From NCBI GenBank assembly GCA_003388505.1, contig QQVO01000046.1, positions 1-64,000 on the forward strand: 64,000 bases of DNA. The letters run 5' to 3'. Made by a program: the position numbers and the translations under genes. This stretch comes from Planctomycetota bacterium (lineage in GTDB: Bacteria > Planctomycetota > Planctomycetia > Planctomycetales > Planctomycetaceae). The notes under the pieces are model-generated. The model had not been told where the DNA came from. It worked only from the letters and a program-made list of their open reading frames with translations, and made no database searches. Below, in pieces: positions 13,417-22,053 of this stretch (positions are counted from its first letter, which is position 1; each line of letters opens with the position of its first letter).

Positions 13417-16400
13417 CTACAGAATCCGGAATTCGTCGAGCGATTCCGCGCTCCGGAGATCCGGGGCCGCGCCCGACCGGAGGGCCCGGTTGAGCCATGC
13501 GGCCGAAGGCTTGCGATACGGGCGGAACTTCTCGCTGGTTCCGGTCTCTTCCCGGTAGAGCAGGGCCCGATGCACGCCCAATTTCGAGGCGGCCGGGTTG
13601 TCGATGAGGTTGCTCGAATCGGAGGCGTTCATCTGGAAGGCGACGCGCAGTTCCAGTTCCCGCATGGTCTGCCGGGAGAACCAGCGGTCGACGTTGTTGT
13701 AGGAGTCGCTCCAGATGATGGTATGCAGCCCGACGGAGGGGCCTTCCGCCAACAGGTCGGCGAACAGTTGACCTGGTGTCGCCGGCTTGTCATCCGTTCC
13801 GCCTCCGAATGAGCCGAGGCCGAAGTCGTCATCGGCTTTCCGCAGATCCCGGAAGCGGCCCAGGTTCGAGATCAACAGGAACCACGTCGCAGCCGGCGCG
13901 TCGAGATCGGCCGTGCGCCGTTCACGTTCGGCCGCGAATTCCCTGAGAACCTCGCCCGCATGTGCCGGCGGAACCACGAGCAGGCCTCCCCCCAGGTGAG
14001 AGGAAATTTCCGGCCAGTCGTTGCTCGCAGGAGAGTCACCGTGCCCTCCGTCCAGAATGACGATCCGACCCGCCCCATCCGGGATGCCGTTTCTTGCTGA
14101 TCCGATGAGGCCGAGTTGCGCACAAAGCGACACCGCCGCGGTCGTCAGGATGCCGTGCGCCGCGTCGGCATCCTGGCCGACGATCAGCAAGTTGGCGCCG
14201 GACTGTTTCGAGAATGTGGCCGCCGTGGGCTCTCCGATCTCCACGGCATCGCCGAGCCAGACTTTCGGCGCACGCTTCGTCTCGGGTTGGAATTCCGCCG
14301 TTGCGGACAACCGCAGCAGTCGCGTCAACTCGGAGTTCTGCGCCGGATCGGAAGGGACGTTGCCCTCGAAGACGATTGCGGCCGGATCCTGACGCTCCCG
14401 TTTGTCTGCGAGTTCCGCGATTCTCCTGAGCCAGACGTCGCGTTCCTCGTCGGGAAGCCATGCCACCTGAAACGGGTGATTTCCTTCCAGCAGCCCGTTG
14501 GCGTCGTTGTAGATCGCTTCTCCGGGCCTTGTGAGCAGGCGGGCGGCCGTGTTCTCCTCACTCAGGATCAGGTGCGCGTCCGATTCACTGCACTGCAAAG
14601 CCACGCGGACGGCGACCTGTCCGAGCGTGCTGCGGGCGAGCGAATAGGCGCCGCCCAAGGTTTGCGAACCGAGCACCACGTGAACTCCAAATGCACGACC
14701 CTGGCGAACAAGCCGGTCCAGGAGGAGGGACGCCGTCTGGCTCAATTTGTCGTCTTCGACAAAGAACTCCTGGAACTCGTCGATGACGAGCAGGATGCGG
14801 GGCATCGGTGTTTCGGGACGCGCGTCGCGGAACCCGGCGAGGTCCTGCACGCCGTGTTTGCGGAACAATTCGCCCCGTTCCTGGAGGAGCGCGTCCAGTC
14901 GCTGCAGGGCGCTGACGCCGAATTCGCGGTCGCTCTCGATGGCGATCACGTCGGCATGCGGCATTTGTGACGCGGCGTAGGCCTTGAACTCCACGCCCTT
15001 TTTGAAGTCGATGAGGTAGAAGCGGACTTCATCGGGGCTGTAGTGCAGCGCAAGATTCGTGACGAGACAGTGCAGGAAGGTCGACTTGCCCGATCCGGTT
15101 TTGCCGGCGATCAGCATGTGCTGGCTGGTTCCGCGGCCGAGCCGCAGCGACTGCAGTTTGGTCGCTCCGGCGCGGCCGAGCGGAACCTGCAGCCCGTCGC
15201 GGCTGGATGTCTGCCAGAGTTGATCTTCGGCGGGAGCGACGCGACCAAACGAGACTTCCACCCGCCGGGCGTCCTTCGATGCCTCGCCGACGCGTTTCAC
15301 GATCTCGGTAAAGAGTGCGGGGGGAGGGGGATCATCAACGTCGAGAGGCCAGTCGGCGAGCGGTCCGCTGCTCGGAAAGAAGCTGCCATCCCGCCACACC
15401 AAGGTCGGCAGATGTTCTTCGAGCGTGGCGAGCTTGAAGCCGTGCGGCTGGTCGAGCGTGGCGTCCATGCTCATCAGCGTGTACACGCCGCACCGGGGGC
15501 CGCTGGTTACGATGCTGGTGAGACGCCGGGCGGCGATTTCGCTGAACTTGGCGGGGAAGTCGGTCACGACGAGGATGCGGTAGGGTTCCGCAACCTCGCC
15601 GGCGAATTCGTTGTACTCTTCGATGGTCGAGAACTCGTTGCGGAGGTACTTCTGAAGCACTTGCTCCATGTGCTCCGTCAGCGCAGCCAGTTGTTCTTCG
15701 ATCTGTCCCGGCTCGGTCCAGATCCGCTTCGAGACGAGCAACTCGTCGTAGTCCGTCAGATGCATAAAGCCCGCGAAGCTCTCGCCGAGTCCGACCGGAT
15801 CGAGAAACGTGAACCGGAGTTTGCCGGGCGGAATCAGCGTCAGCATCCGCAGCAGGGCCGATTGCAGCAACTTGACGGCGGCCTCCCGTGCTTCACCGCC
15901 GCGGGTCTTCAGCAAGAGGGAGGGAGACTCGGGGAACGGGGCGACCGCCGGCAGGGAATGGCTGGTCGTGCGCGGAGCAAGCCGGATTTCGTCGGGGACG
16001 GCGTGTTCCCATTCTGTCAGCGAAATGGGAAATGAGCCGATTCGAACTCCCGCCGGGATCTCGACCGGGGCGTCCCAACCTGGGCGGGCGATCTGTTCCC
16101 ATTCCGGGAATTGCTCGCGAGCGGTGGTTTGCGCGGCCGCCGAGGCTTTGTCGAACTCGGCCAGGGCGGCTTCCCAGTCCCGTTTGAGTGAGTGAGCCAA
16201 TTCGGATCGTTCCCGCAGGCGCTGCTGACGGCGGTCTTCCAGGGCGGCTGTGAGACGCTGGTTTTCCGCCTCGAAGGCTTCGACGGCCTGAGTCCGCCGG
16301 GCGGCGGCGTGTTCTTCGATCTCGCTGGTCGCCCGTTCGCGGTTTTCCTTCAGTTCGTGCTGTACTTCGGCATAACGTGCGTTTTCTGCAGCGAGTTCTC

Positions 16401-17553
16401 GGGTCCGCCCCTGTTCGATCTCCTTACGACGCGCCTCGTGCGCCTGCTGATAACGGTCCAGGGCGGACTGACGCTGCGACTCGAACTCCGCCTGCTTTTT
16501 GCGAAAGGCGGCCTGTTGATGCTCGATCTCCCGGGCGGCAATCGCCGACCATCGCTGGTGCAGCCAGCCCGCCGTCGAAACGTTCTCCTGAAGCTGACGC
16601 AGCGCCTCGGACTGCTGGATGCTACTGACCATATACACGACGGCCAGCATGACGAGACTGACTCCGGCCGCCGCGCCTGCGGCCGCCGCAATCCAGATCG
16701 GGTCAAACCGTCCTGCGGCATCGATCCATGCCGGCTGGGCGAACAGAAAGATCGGCGCGAAACATGCCGCCATGAGAATCGTGAACAGGATCAGCGGACG
16801 GTAGCCGACAAACAGGCGTGGCGTCTTCAGCCTGCGAACAGACTCGAGGTTTTCGCGTGCGGCCTGTGTGTGCTGGGAGAAGAGTTGTTGGGCCTGCTCG
16901 CTGTTGCGCGGCTGGTAGTCGGGTTCAACGAGCGGGGACTCGCGCCACCGCCGTTCGTCGGCGAGGGCCTGATAGGCCGATTGGAGGCTGTTCCACTCGA
17001 CGGACTGTTGTTCTTCCGTCCGCTCTCGCGACAGTCGAAACCGCTCGAATTGCCGCTTGGGACTGTCTTCGGATTCGTCGTCGAGCACCGAGGAGGCGAC
17101 CCAGGCGCTGTCTTCGTACTTCGCCTGAAGCTCATCCGCCTGCGTGTTGTATCGATTCTCGATTTCACGGACGGTTTGCAGGTGAGCCTGCCGGGCGCGG
17201 TTCTCGTTTTCGTCGAGGTCGGCGTGGAGGGCGGCGGCGGCCTGCTGGTGCGCGGCCTCGTGTTCGGACAGCCAGTCGGCATGCGCCCGATGGAGGAAAC
17301 GGAGCGCGCGTTCGAGTTCCTGCTCCTGCTCGTCGGCGCCCTGCGACGTGAGGGCCTCCAGCCGCTGTTCGGCGTTGACGCGCCTGTCGATGGCCTGCTG
17401 CAGGCGGGCGAGCAGTTCGGCGTACCGGCCGCCGAATTCGCGTGTTGCAGATCGCCGGCCGTTGCCAGGCGTCGACGATCTGGCGGCGACGTGCAGCGCG
17501 CCGTTGAGCATTTCATCGACCGGATTCCCGGCGCTTTCCAGTCGGCTGGTCAT
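13417..17553 (-). CDS. FtsK/EssC-like membrane ATPase of a WXG100 locus
   Basis: A 1378-aa protein. Residues about 40-240 are predicted coiled coil, two membrane helices follow (about 253-272 and 286-309), then another long Glu/Arg/Gln-rich coiled coil (about 320-500). The first FtsK/SpoIIIE ATPase domain has Walker A GKTGSGKST at 817-825 and Walker B ILLVIDEF at about 919-927. A second P-loop domain near 1126 has lost its Lys/Thr (VGQDADAAHG) and is probably inactive, as in the accessory domains of EssC/EccC. This points to a motor for WXG100 export. The start overlaps the preceding stop by 4 bp. A DNA pump is less likely given the neighbours. Confidence 0.88.
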   Translation of the reverse strand: MTSRLESAGNPVDEMLNGALHVAARSSTPGNGRRSATREFGGRYAELLARLQQAIDRRVNAEQRLEALTSQGADEQEQELERALRFLHRAHADWLSEHEAAHQQAAAALHADLDENENRARQAHLQTVREIENRYNTQADELQAKYEDSAWVASSVLDDESEDSPKRQFERFRLSRERTEEQQSVEWNSLQSAYQALADERRWRESPLVEPDYQPRNSEQAQQLFSQHTQAARENLESVRRLKTPRLFVGYRPLILFTILMAACFAPIFLFAQPAWIDAAGRFDPIWIAAAAGAAAGVSLVMLAVVYMVSSIQQSEALRQLQENVSTAGWLHQRWSAIAAREIEHQQAAFRKKQAEFESQRQSALDRYQQAHEARRKEIEQGRTRELAAENARYAEVQHELKENRERATSEIEEHAAARRTQAVEAFEAENQRLTAALEDRRQQRLRERSELAHSLKRDWEAALAEFDKASAAAQTTAREQFPEWEQIARPGWDAPVEIPAGVRIGSFPISLTEWEHAVPDEIRLAPRTTSHSLPAVAPFPESPSLLLKTRGGEAREAAVKLLQSALLRMLTLIPPGKLRFTFLDPVGLGESFAGFMHLTDYDELLVSKRIWTEPGQIEEQLAALTEHMEQVLQKYLRNEFSTIEEYNEFAGEVAEPYRILVVTDFPAKFSEIAARRLTSIVTSGPRCGVYTLMSMDATLDQPHGFKLATLEEHLPTLVWRDGSFFPSSGPLADWPLDVDDPPPPALFTEIVKRVGEASKDARRVEVSFGRVAPAEDQLWQTSSRDGLQVPLGRAGATKLQSLRLGRGTSQHMLIAGKTGSGKSTFLHCLVTNLALHYSPDEVRFYLIDFKKGVEFKAYAASQMPHADVIAIESDREFGVSALQRLDALLQERGELFRKHGVQDLAGFRDARPETPMPRILLVIDEFQEFFVEDDKLSQTASLLLDRLVRQGRAFGVHVVLGSQTLGGAYSLARSTLGQVAVRVALQCSESDAHLILSEENTAARLLTRPGEAIYNDANGLLEGNHPFQVAWLPDEERDVWLRRIAELADKRERQDPAAIVFEGNVPSDPAQNSELTRLLRLSATAEFQPETKRAPKVWLGDAVEIGEPTAATFSKQSGANLLIVGQDADAAHGILTTAAVSLCAQLGLIGSARNGIPDGAGRIVILDGGHGDSPASNDWPEISSHLGGGLLVVPPAHAGEVLREFAAERERRTADLDAPAATWFLLISNLGRFRDLRKADDDFGLGSFGGGTDDKPATPGQLFADLLAEGPSVGLHTIIWSDSYNNVDRWFSRQTMRELELRVAFQMNASDSSNLIDNPAASKLGVHRALLYREETGTSEKFRPYRKPSAAWLNRALRSGAAPDLRSAESLDEFRIL

Positions 17554-17777
17554 CGTTCCTCCAACTCGCGCTGCGCGGACTGCAACAGTTGCGACAGGTG
17601 CGAGATCGCCGGGATCGCGGCGGACGCCTCCTCGACGATGATGCGCATGTGCTCTTCTTCGAATGCGCGACTGTTCGCGTCGTCCCATTCGTCGGCCGTC
17701 GACGCCCAGACGACCTGGAGTTGTTCCAGCGCCTCCTGCAAACGTCCCTTGGCGGCTTGAAGATTACCGACGTTCAT
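17550..17777 (-). CDS. WXG-like small protein (75 aa)
   Basis: A 75-aa all-helical protein. The turn EWDDANSRAFEEEH (Trp31) aligns with TWRDQENKKFSEEF of the WXG100 protein two genes upstream, so it is probably a second, diverged WXG100-fold protein. Two helices flank this turn. No signal peptide or membrane segment. It is translationally coupled to the ATPase gene (ATGA overlap), so it may be a substrate or adaptor of that ATPase. Confidence 0.78.
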   Translation of the reverse strand: MNVGNLQAAKGRLQEALEQLQVVWASTADEWDDANSRAFEEEHMRIIVEEASAAIPAISHLSQLLQSAQRELEER

Positions 17778-17835
17778 GTTTCGTGCTCACGATGGGTTTT
17801 CCGAGCAATCATCGAACCGCGGCGAAGGTGAGGGC

Positions 17836-18381
17836 TCAGCTCTCGACCTCGTCTTCCCCCCCGCTTTCTGCGGTGGGCTGCTGATTGAGTTCCGCGGGCG
17901 ACGACGTGCCGGCGTAGGCTTCCAGGGCGAGGAGTTGCTTTTCCAGAATCGCGCAAATGCGAGGAATGTCTCCTTCGAGCATCCGTTGCGGGCCGCCCAA
18001 CCGGCCTCGAAACTCGTCCAGTTCGTGATGGATCTTGGCCGCCCAGCGTTTCACATTGTGGACCTGCGACTCACAGTGTTCGAGACGAAGCTTGGCTTTC
18101 TTGTAGTTCTGTTTCTCTTCGATGCATGAGGGCCGCCGGCCGACGACGGACCGCATCTGGCAGGTCTGCAGTGCGGATCGGGCCTCCGCCACCTGATCGA
18201 ACGCGCGCCGGATCTGTGATTGCCAGTAGGCGGGCCGGTCGTGTTCAATCCACTGGACGACGCGCTGGACTTCCGTCGCGAGCGCGTCGAGACACGACTT
18301 GCCTTCATGTTGGAACTTGATCAGGGCGGCCCGCAGGTCGCGGACGGCGTCGATCGAATGGACGTTTGCGGAATACGCCAT
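17836..18381 (-). CDS. Coiled-coil protein of the WXG100 locus
   Basis: A 181-aa protein, mostly amphipathic helix, with repeated Gln/Arg/Glu heptads (VRDLRAALIKFQHEGKSC, then FDQVAEARSALQTCQM, then KLRLEHCESQVHNVKRWAAK) and a disordered acidic tail ending EDEVES. The N-terminal helix resembles the beginning of LXG-type substrates, but no toxin domain follows. It may be a chaperone, structural part or substrate of the system. It lies 54-58 bp from the genes on each side in one transcription unit. Confidence 0.72.
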   Translation of the reverse strand: MAYSANVHSIDAVRDLRAALIKFQHEGKSCLDALATEVQRVVQWIEHDRPAYWQSQIRRAFDQVAEARSALQTCQMRSVVGRRPSCIEEKQNYKKAKLRLEHCESQVHNVKRWAAKIHHELDEFRGRLGGPQRMLEGDIPRICAILEKQLLALEAYAGTSSPAELNQQPTAESGGEDEVES

Positions 18382-18435
18382 AGCCGTTCGAACTTTCTCT
18401 GCCTAATCGCATTCGGCGCACGACCGGGGGACGTC

Positions 18436-18708
18436 TCACCGCTGTTGCAGGTATTCGTCGATTCGCTCGGCCTTGCGGAGCAGGTAAGGAATGTGCTGGT
18501 TGTTTGCTTCGACAAACTGGGCGAGGAGGCGGAGATGTTCGCGGAACTCCTCGCTGAACTTCTTGTTCTCCTGGTCTCGCCAGGTCGTGCTCAACGTGTC
18601 GACCTGGTTGGCCAGCATGCCGGCCTGGTCCGAGAGCATCGTATTGAACTGCTTGAGCTTCTGCGCGAAGGAACGCAGTTCTTCAGGATTGACGATCGCT
18701 TGAGCCAT
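18436..18708 (-). CDS. WXG100-family protein (ESAT-6-like)
   Basis: A 90-aa helical hairpin protein of normal WXG100 size when started at the ATG giving MAQAIVNPEEL. The turn reads TTWRDQENKKF, with Trp43 in place but Arg-Asp in place of x-Gly. Helices flank it on both sides. A C-terminal YxxxD/E export signal is not evident. In Gram-positive bacteria such proteins are secreted as dimers by the EssC/EccC motor; a motor of that type is encoded three genes downstream. The longer upstream reading frame has no family resemblance and is rejected. Confidence 0.87.
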   Translation of the reverse strand: MAQAIVNPEELRSFAQKLKQFNTMLSDQAGMLANQVDTLSTTWRDQENKKFSEEFREHLRLLAQFVEANNQHIPYLLRKAERIDEYLQQR

Positions 18709-19049
18709 GAGGCGGGCCCCGCGGGAATGCGATGGTGGTTGGATGATCGAGGCTTGAGCGCCGCTCACGGTGAGAATTTCCGCGTGGTGCGCGAATTTCG
18801 CGTGCAGCAAGCTCCTCGTCATGGACATCCGACTCGACGGAGCGAGTCGGTTACATTGGTTGCGGCCGGAGGCCGCGCTGTGTGCGGCCACATCATTATA
18901 TACGTTCGCGCCCGCCGTATCTCCACAGGTCGTTTCGCTCGCTGGTGAGCGGCGGCCCGGCGATTGTCGTGCGCAGTGTGACGACTCCCGCTCGACGGAG
19001 CGCCGCAAGCTGTCGCTCCTTGCCGGCTCCTTGCCGCCCGCAGTTCTGC
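18709..19049. promoter_or_regulatory. Upstream region of the WXG100 locus
   Basis: 340 bp with no credible gene. On the minus strand TATATAAT (18896-18903) is a plausible -10 box about 190 bp before the WXG100 start, without a good -35 match. A GCGGCC/GGCCGC stem lies just downstream of it, in the presumed leader. Confidence 0.4.
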
Positions 19050-20222
19050 TCAGCCGGCGGCAGCAACCAGATTCTGATGCGCTTCCGCGACGGCGCCGGG
19101 AAGCTGGTCAAGGCATTCGGCGGGAGTGTCTCCCCGCGTAAAGAGCGTGCAGATCGGGTTGCCGATCGAGAAACGTTGTCCGGCGGGCGGGATGTCGGCG
19201 ATGGAAAGCGCGCGGCTCCAGGATGTGCTGTCCGGCTGCAACTCGGGTGGCAGCCAACTCTCGGGAGACGGCGCCTGAAAAGACCGATCGCTGTAGAGCA
19301 CAAACTTACCCAGCGCGTGGGGAGGCGTCTGTATGCACGGGCGCGGCATGGGGACGTCCAATCCGAAGGCCGCACAATGATCGCTCAGGAGATTGACCTC
19401 GAGCACCTGTTCAAGCACTTCCGCCGAGGCGGGATAGCGGGGATTGACTTCCGTCAGACGTGGGACGTCATCCGCGTCGAGAATAAAGTCGCAGCCGAAC
19501 AGTCCGCACAACCCGAACTTCCACGACAGGACGTTTCCAATCCGGCGAATGAGATGTTCGGCCTCGACGGAGAGAGTGACCGGACCGACCGAACCGCACC
19601 AGGCAAATGATGGAGCGTGCAACAGCGGATCGCCGATCAACTGCCGCGTGACGCCGACGAACCGGACGTTTCCGCGACCGCTCGGGCCGACGAACACAGC
19701 GGAATAGGACTCGCCATCGGCCCGCTGCTGGAAGAAATACGGCTCGTCCAGCGGCTTGCTGTCGGGCTGCCACACGGAAATATCCCGTCCGCCGGCGGAA
19801 CGAATCGGCTTGATCATCCAGCGTCCATCCTGAGGCGGTGGGTCGGTCGCCGGTCGGACTTTGAGGAGAGGCAATCCTAATTCTGCGAACCCCTTGGCGA
19901 GTTGCACCGGGTCTCGCACGACCTCGACGATGTTCGCCGGATTGCCGATCAAGGGGCCGCGCTGTTCCAGCAGCCGCAGCAGATCGGGGGAATTCTCCAG
20001 GGGGCCTGTGTAGAGGCAGGGAAGTTGCGGGACGGCGCCCAGCGCGTCGGCGATTCCCGACGGGAAATTCTGAACCTTGATGGATTGCACCGGCGGCTGC
20101 AGGTCGGCATCGGCGTAACGGTCGAGACACACCGGCCGGAATCCTGCGCGGAGGGCAGAGAACACCGCCGATCGGCAACTGGCGCCGATGATGAGCAATG
20201 ACGCGTTGATGAGAGAGACCAA
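19050..20222 (-). CDS. ATP-grasp enzyme next to H4MPT genes
   Basis: An ATP-grasp ligase of about 390 aa. The N-terminal segment SLLIIGASCRSAVFSALRAG is a pre-ATP-grasp fold. The ATP-grasp core has MIKPIRSAGGRDI (nucleotide-binding Lys), FFQQRADGESYSAVFVG, and the metal-binding end LFGCDFILDADDVPRLTEVNPRYP. Proteins of this type (COG2232-like) accompany bacterial tetrahydromethanopterin genes and may act in making that cofactor; here fae is divergently adjacent. The start is uncertain: the frame is open to 20357, but that leaves 20 bp before fae, so the TTG at 20222, just before the conserved region, is preferred. Confidence 0.8.
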   Translation of the reverse strand: MVSLINASLLIIGASCRSAVFSALRAGFRPVCLDRYADADLQPPVQSIKVQNFPSGIADALGAVPQLPCLYTGPLENSPDLLRLLEQRGPLIGNPANIVEVVRDPVQLAKGFAELGLPLLKVRPATDPPPQDGRWMIKPIRSAGGRDISVWQPDSKPLDEPYFFQQRADGESYSAVFVGPSGRGNVRFVGVTRQLIGDPLLHAPSFAWCGSVGPVTLSVEAEHLIRRIGNVLSWKFGLCGLFGCDFILDADDVPRLTEVNPRYPASAEVLEQVLEVNLLSDHCAAFGLDVPMPRPCIQTPPHALGKFVLYSDRSFQAPSPESWLPPELQPDSTSWSRALSIADIPPAGQRFSIGNPICTLFTRGDTPAECLDQLPGAVAEAHQNLVAAAG

Positions 20223-20376
20223 CCAGATCCAGAAAAGCCTGTCGCCGCCGACTTCGTGAACGCCGCAGTCGGTGGATTTCGTGAGAATGACGTGGTATGA
20301 CTTGTGCCGTGAAACCGGTCCGGTAACGGCAAACTTCAGATCATAACCGCTCGGCACATGTGAAGGGAGAGAAAAG

Positions 20377-20874
20377 ATGTCGTTTCATGTTGGAGAAGCA
20401 CTGGTCGGCGAAGGCAATGAGGTGGCTCACATCGATCTGATGATCGGTGACAAAGGCGGACCGGTGGGCGTCGCATTCGCGAATGCACTCGCCACGCAGT
20501 CGAAGGGGCACAGCAGTCTGCTGGCGGTGCTGGAGCCGAATCTTGCGACGAAACCGTCGACTGTGATGATCACGAAGGTCACGATTAAGGGCGCCAAGCA
20601 GGCCGTGCAGATGTTCGGTCCGGCACAGCACGCTGTGGCGAAAGCGGTCGCCGATTGTGTCGCGGCGGGCACGATTCCGAAGGACCAGGCCGAAAACCTG
20701 TGCATCGTCTGCGGCGTGTTCATTCACTGGGATGCCGACGACGACAAGAAGATCTTTGAATACAACTACGAAGCGACCAAGCTCTCCATCGAGCGCGCCA
20801 TGAAGAACGAGCCGACCGCCGACGAAATGGTCAGCAAGAAGGACTCGGCGAAGCATCCGTTCTCCGGCGTTTAG
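20377..20874 (+). CDS. fae: Formaldehyde-activating enzyme
   Basis: A 165-aa enzyme that condenses formaldehyde with tetrahydromethanopterin to methylene-H4MPT. The sequence is full length and highly conserved: [19 protein letters not shown] near the N-terminus carries the catalytic His (residue 18 counting Met), followed by [19 protein letters not shown] and [20 protein letters not shown] Shine-Dalgarno site lies nine bases before the ATG. The next gene on this strand uses its product. In planctomycetes this pathway is thought to detoxify or oxidise C1 compounds and not to support methylotrophy. Confidence 0.97.
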   Translation: MSFHVGEALVGEGNEVAHIDLMIGDKGGPVGVAFANALATQSKGHSSLLAVLEPNLATKPSTVMITKVTIKGAKQAVQMFGPAQHAVAKAVADCVAAGTIPKDQAENLCIVCGVFIHWDADDDKKIFEYNYEATKLSIERAMKNEPTADEMVSKKDSAKHPFSGV

Positions 20875-20947
20875 AGCACTTTACAGAACTGTGGTTGTGC
20901 TGAGGGGGCAGGTTGGCTGGGGTTCGTCATCTCCGGCGAAGCGGCGG

Positions 20948-21035
20948 GTCGAGAGGCGAGGGTCAAGGGGCAAGGGACACAAATCGCTGACGCGTCGTTG
21001 GTCAGGTCTCTGGACTCTTGACTCTCAGCCCTCAG
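20948..21035. repeat. GTCGAG-type repeat pair outside the tRNA array
   Basis: GTCGAGAGGCGAGGGTCAAG (20948-20967) faces CTGGACTCTTGACTCTCAG (21010-21028). It has the same unit and inverted layout as at 7185 and 9404, showing that the family is not confined to tRNA spacers. Confidence 0.55.
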
Positions 21036-21145
21036 CTCATTCGCGATCTTGCATCCGCGAATCAATAACGGATCGCTCCCGGGACCACAGACCGAATCGT
21101 AAAGCACTCCAGTCGCCGCTCTCCGACGACCCGAAAACGCGGCAG

Positions 21146-21170
21146 CCCCCGGCTCACAGGCCGGGGGTTT
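21146..21170 (+). terminator. Terminator-like hairpin before mtdB
   Basis: CCCCCGGC (21146-21153) pairs with GCCGGGGG (21160-21167), followed by TTT. It could terminate the fae transcript, or attenuate read-through into mtdB, whose start is 26 bp away. Confidence 0.6.
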
Positions 21171-21195
21171 CGCCATTTGAGTGCCGGAACGATCG

Positions 21196-22053
21196 ATGAA
21201 GACCATCCTGATTCAACTCGACACCGACGCGCAGCCGAGCACCTTCGATCGCGTGGTGGCCGTCGACGCGGGAACCGATCATCTCTTCAGCTACGGGGGC
21301 GTCACACCGGACAACCTGACGCCGCTGGTCCACGGCGCGATCTTCACACGCGGTCCGCAGGATCTCTCGCAGACCGCGATCTTCATCGGCGGCAGCGACG
21401 TCGCTGCTGGGGAGAAACTCCTGGAGAACGTGCAATCCACATTCTTCGGACCGATGCGGGTGTCGGTGATGATGGATTCCAACGGTTGCAACACGACGGC
21501 GGCCGCCGCTGTGCTCGCTGCGGCGCGGCACGTCTCTCTCTCCGGCGCGCGGGCGCTCGTGCTGGGAGGCACCGGGCCGGTGGGTCAGCGCGCGGGCCTG
21601 TTGCTGGCCCGGCAGGGGGCGTGTGTGAGCATCGCCTCGCGGTCGGCCGATCGCGCGGAAGCCGTTTGTGAACGTCTCCGTGAACAGTGCGCGGGCGCGG
21701 AGATCACGGCGTGCGAGTCGGCCGGGGACTCGCTGGCGAGTGAACTCTCTCAGGCCGACATCCTGATTTCGGCCGGCGCGGCGGGCGTTCAGTTTCTTTC
21801 GACGGACCAGTGGCAATCCGCCGGATCGCTGAAGGTGGCGGTCGATTTGAATGCCGTGCCTCCCGTCGGCCTGGAGGGCATAGAAGTCACCGAAAAGGCG
21901 AAGCAGCACGGAGACGTCGTCTGTTACGGAGCCGTCGGCGTCGGCGGGACCAAGATGAAAGTGCACAAGGCCGCCGTCCAGCGTCTCTTCGAAGCCAACG
22001 ATCGCGTCCTCAACACCGCAGAAATCTACTCGCTGGCGGAAGAGATCGGTTGA
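21196..22053 (+). CDS. mtdB: NAD(P)-dependent methylene-H4MPT dehydrogenase
   Basis: A 285-aa enzyme oxidising methylene-tetrahydromethanopterin, the step after Fae. The substrate-binding part contains SNGCNTTAAAAVLAAARH, and the Rossmann fold follows (ALVLGGTGPVGQRAGLLLAR, then SRSADRAE). The ATG at 21196 has GGAAC eight bases upstream and gives the usual N-terminus; an in-frame GTG at 21181 is possible. MtdB and MtdC cannot be told apart reliably by eye, so the symbol names the family. The 3' end overlaps the convergent kinase gene by 28 bp. Confidence 0.9.
   Translation: MKTILIQLDTDAQPSTFDRVVAVDAGTDHLFSYGGVTPDNLTPLVHGAIFTRGPQDLSQTAIFIGGSDVAAGEKLLENVQSTFFGPMRVSVMMDSNGCNTTAAAAVLAAARHVSLSGARALVLGGTGPVGQRAGLLLARQGACVSIASRSADRAEAVCERLREQCAGAEITACESAGDSLASELSQADILISAGAAGVQFLSTDQWQSAGSLKVAVDLNAVPPVGLEGIEVTEKAKQHGDVVCYGAVGVGGTKMKVHKAAVQRLFEANDRVLNTAEIYSLAEEIG

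Larger units (their letters stand above)
20875..21195. other. fae-mtdB intergenic region with repeats
   Basis: 321 bp with no gene. It holds an inverted pair of the same GTCGAG-type repeats seen in the tRNA array (20948-21035) and a strong intrinsic-terminator-like hairpin ending 26 bp before the mtdB start. Confidence 0.6.

Noticed and set aside
13629-13832. Several short frames on either strand inside the FtsK-like gene
   Set aside because: They are shadows of a long, well-conserved gene and have no ribosome-binding site or family match.
20223-20357. N-terminal extension of the ATP-grasp enzyme up to 20357
   Set aside because: It would leave only 20 bp for two divergent starts, and the extension has no resemblance to the pre-ATP-grasp fold; a start near the conserved region is preferred, though not proven.
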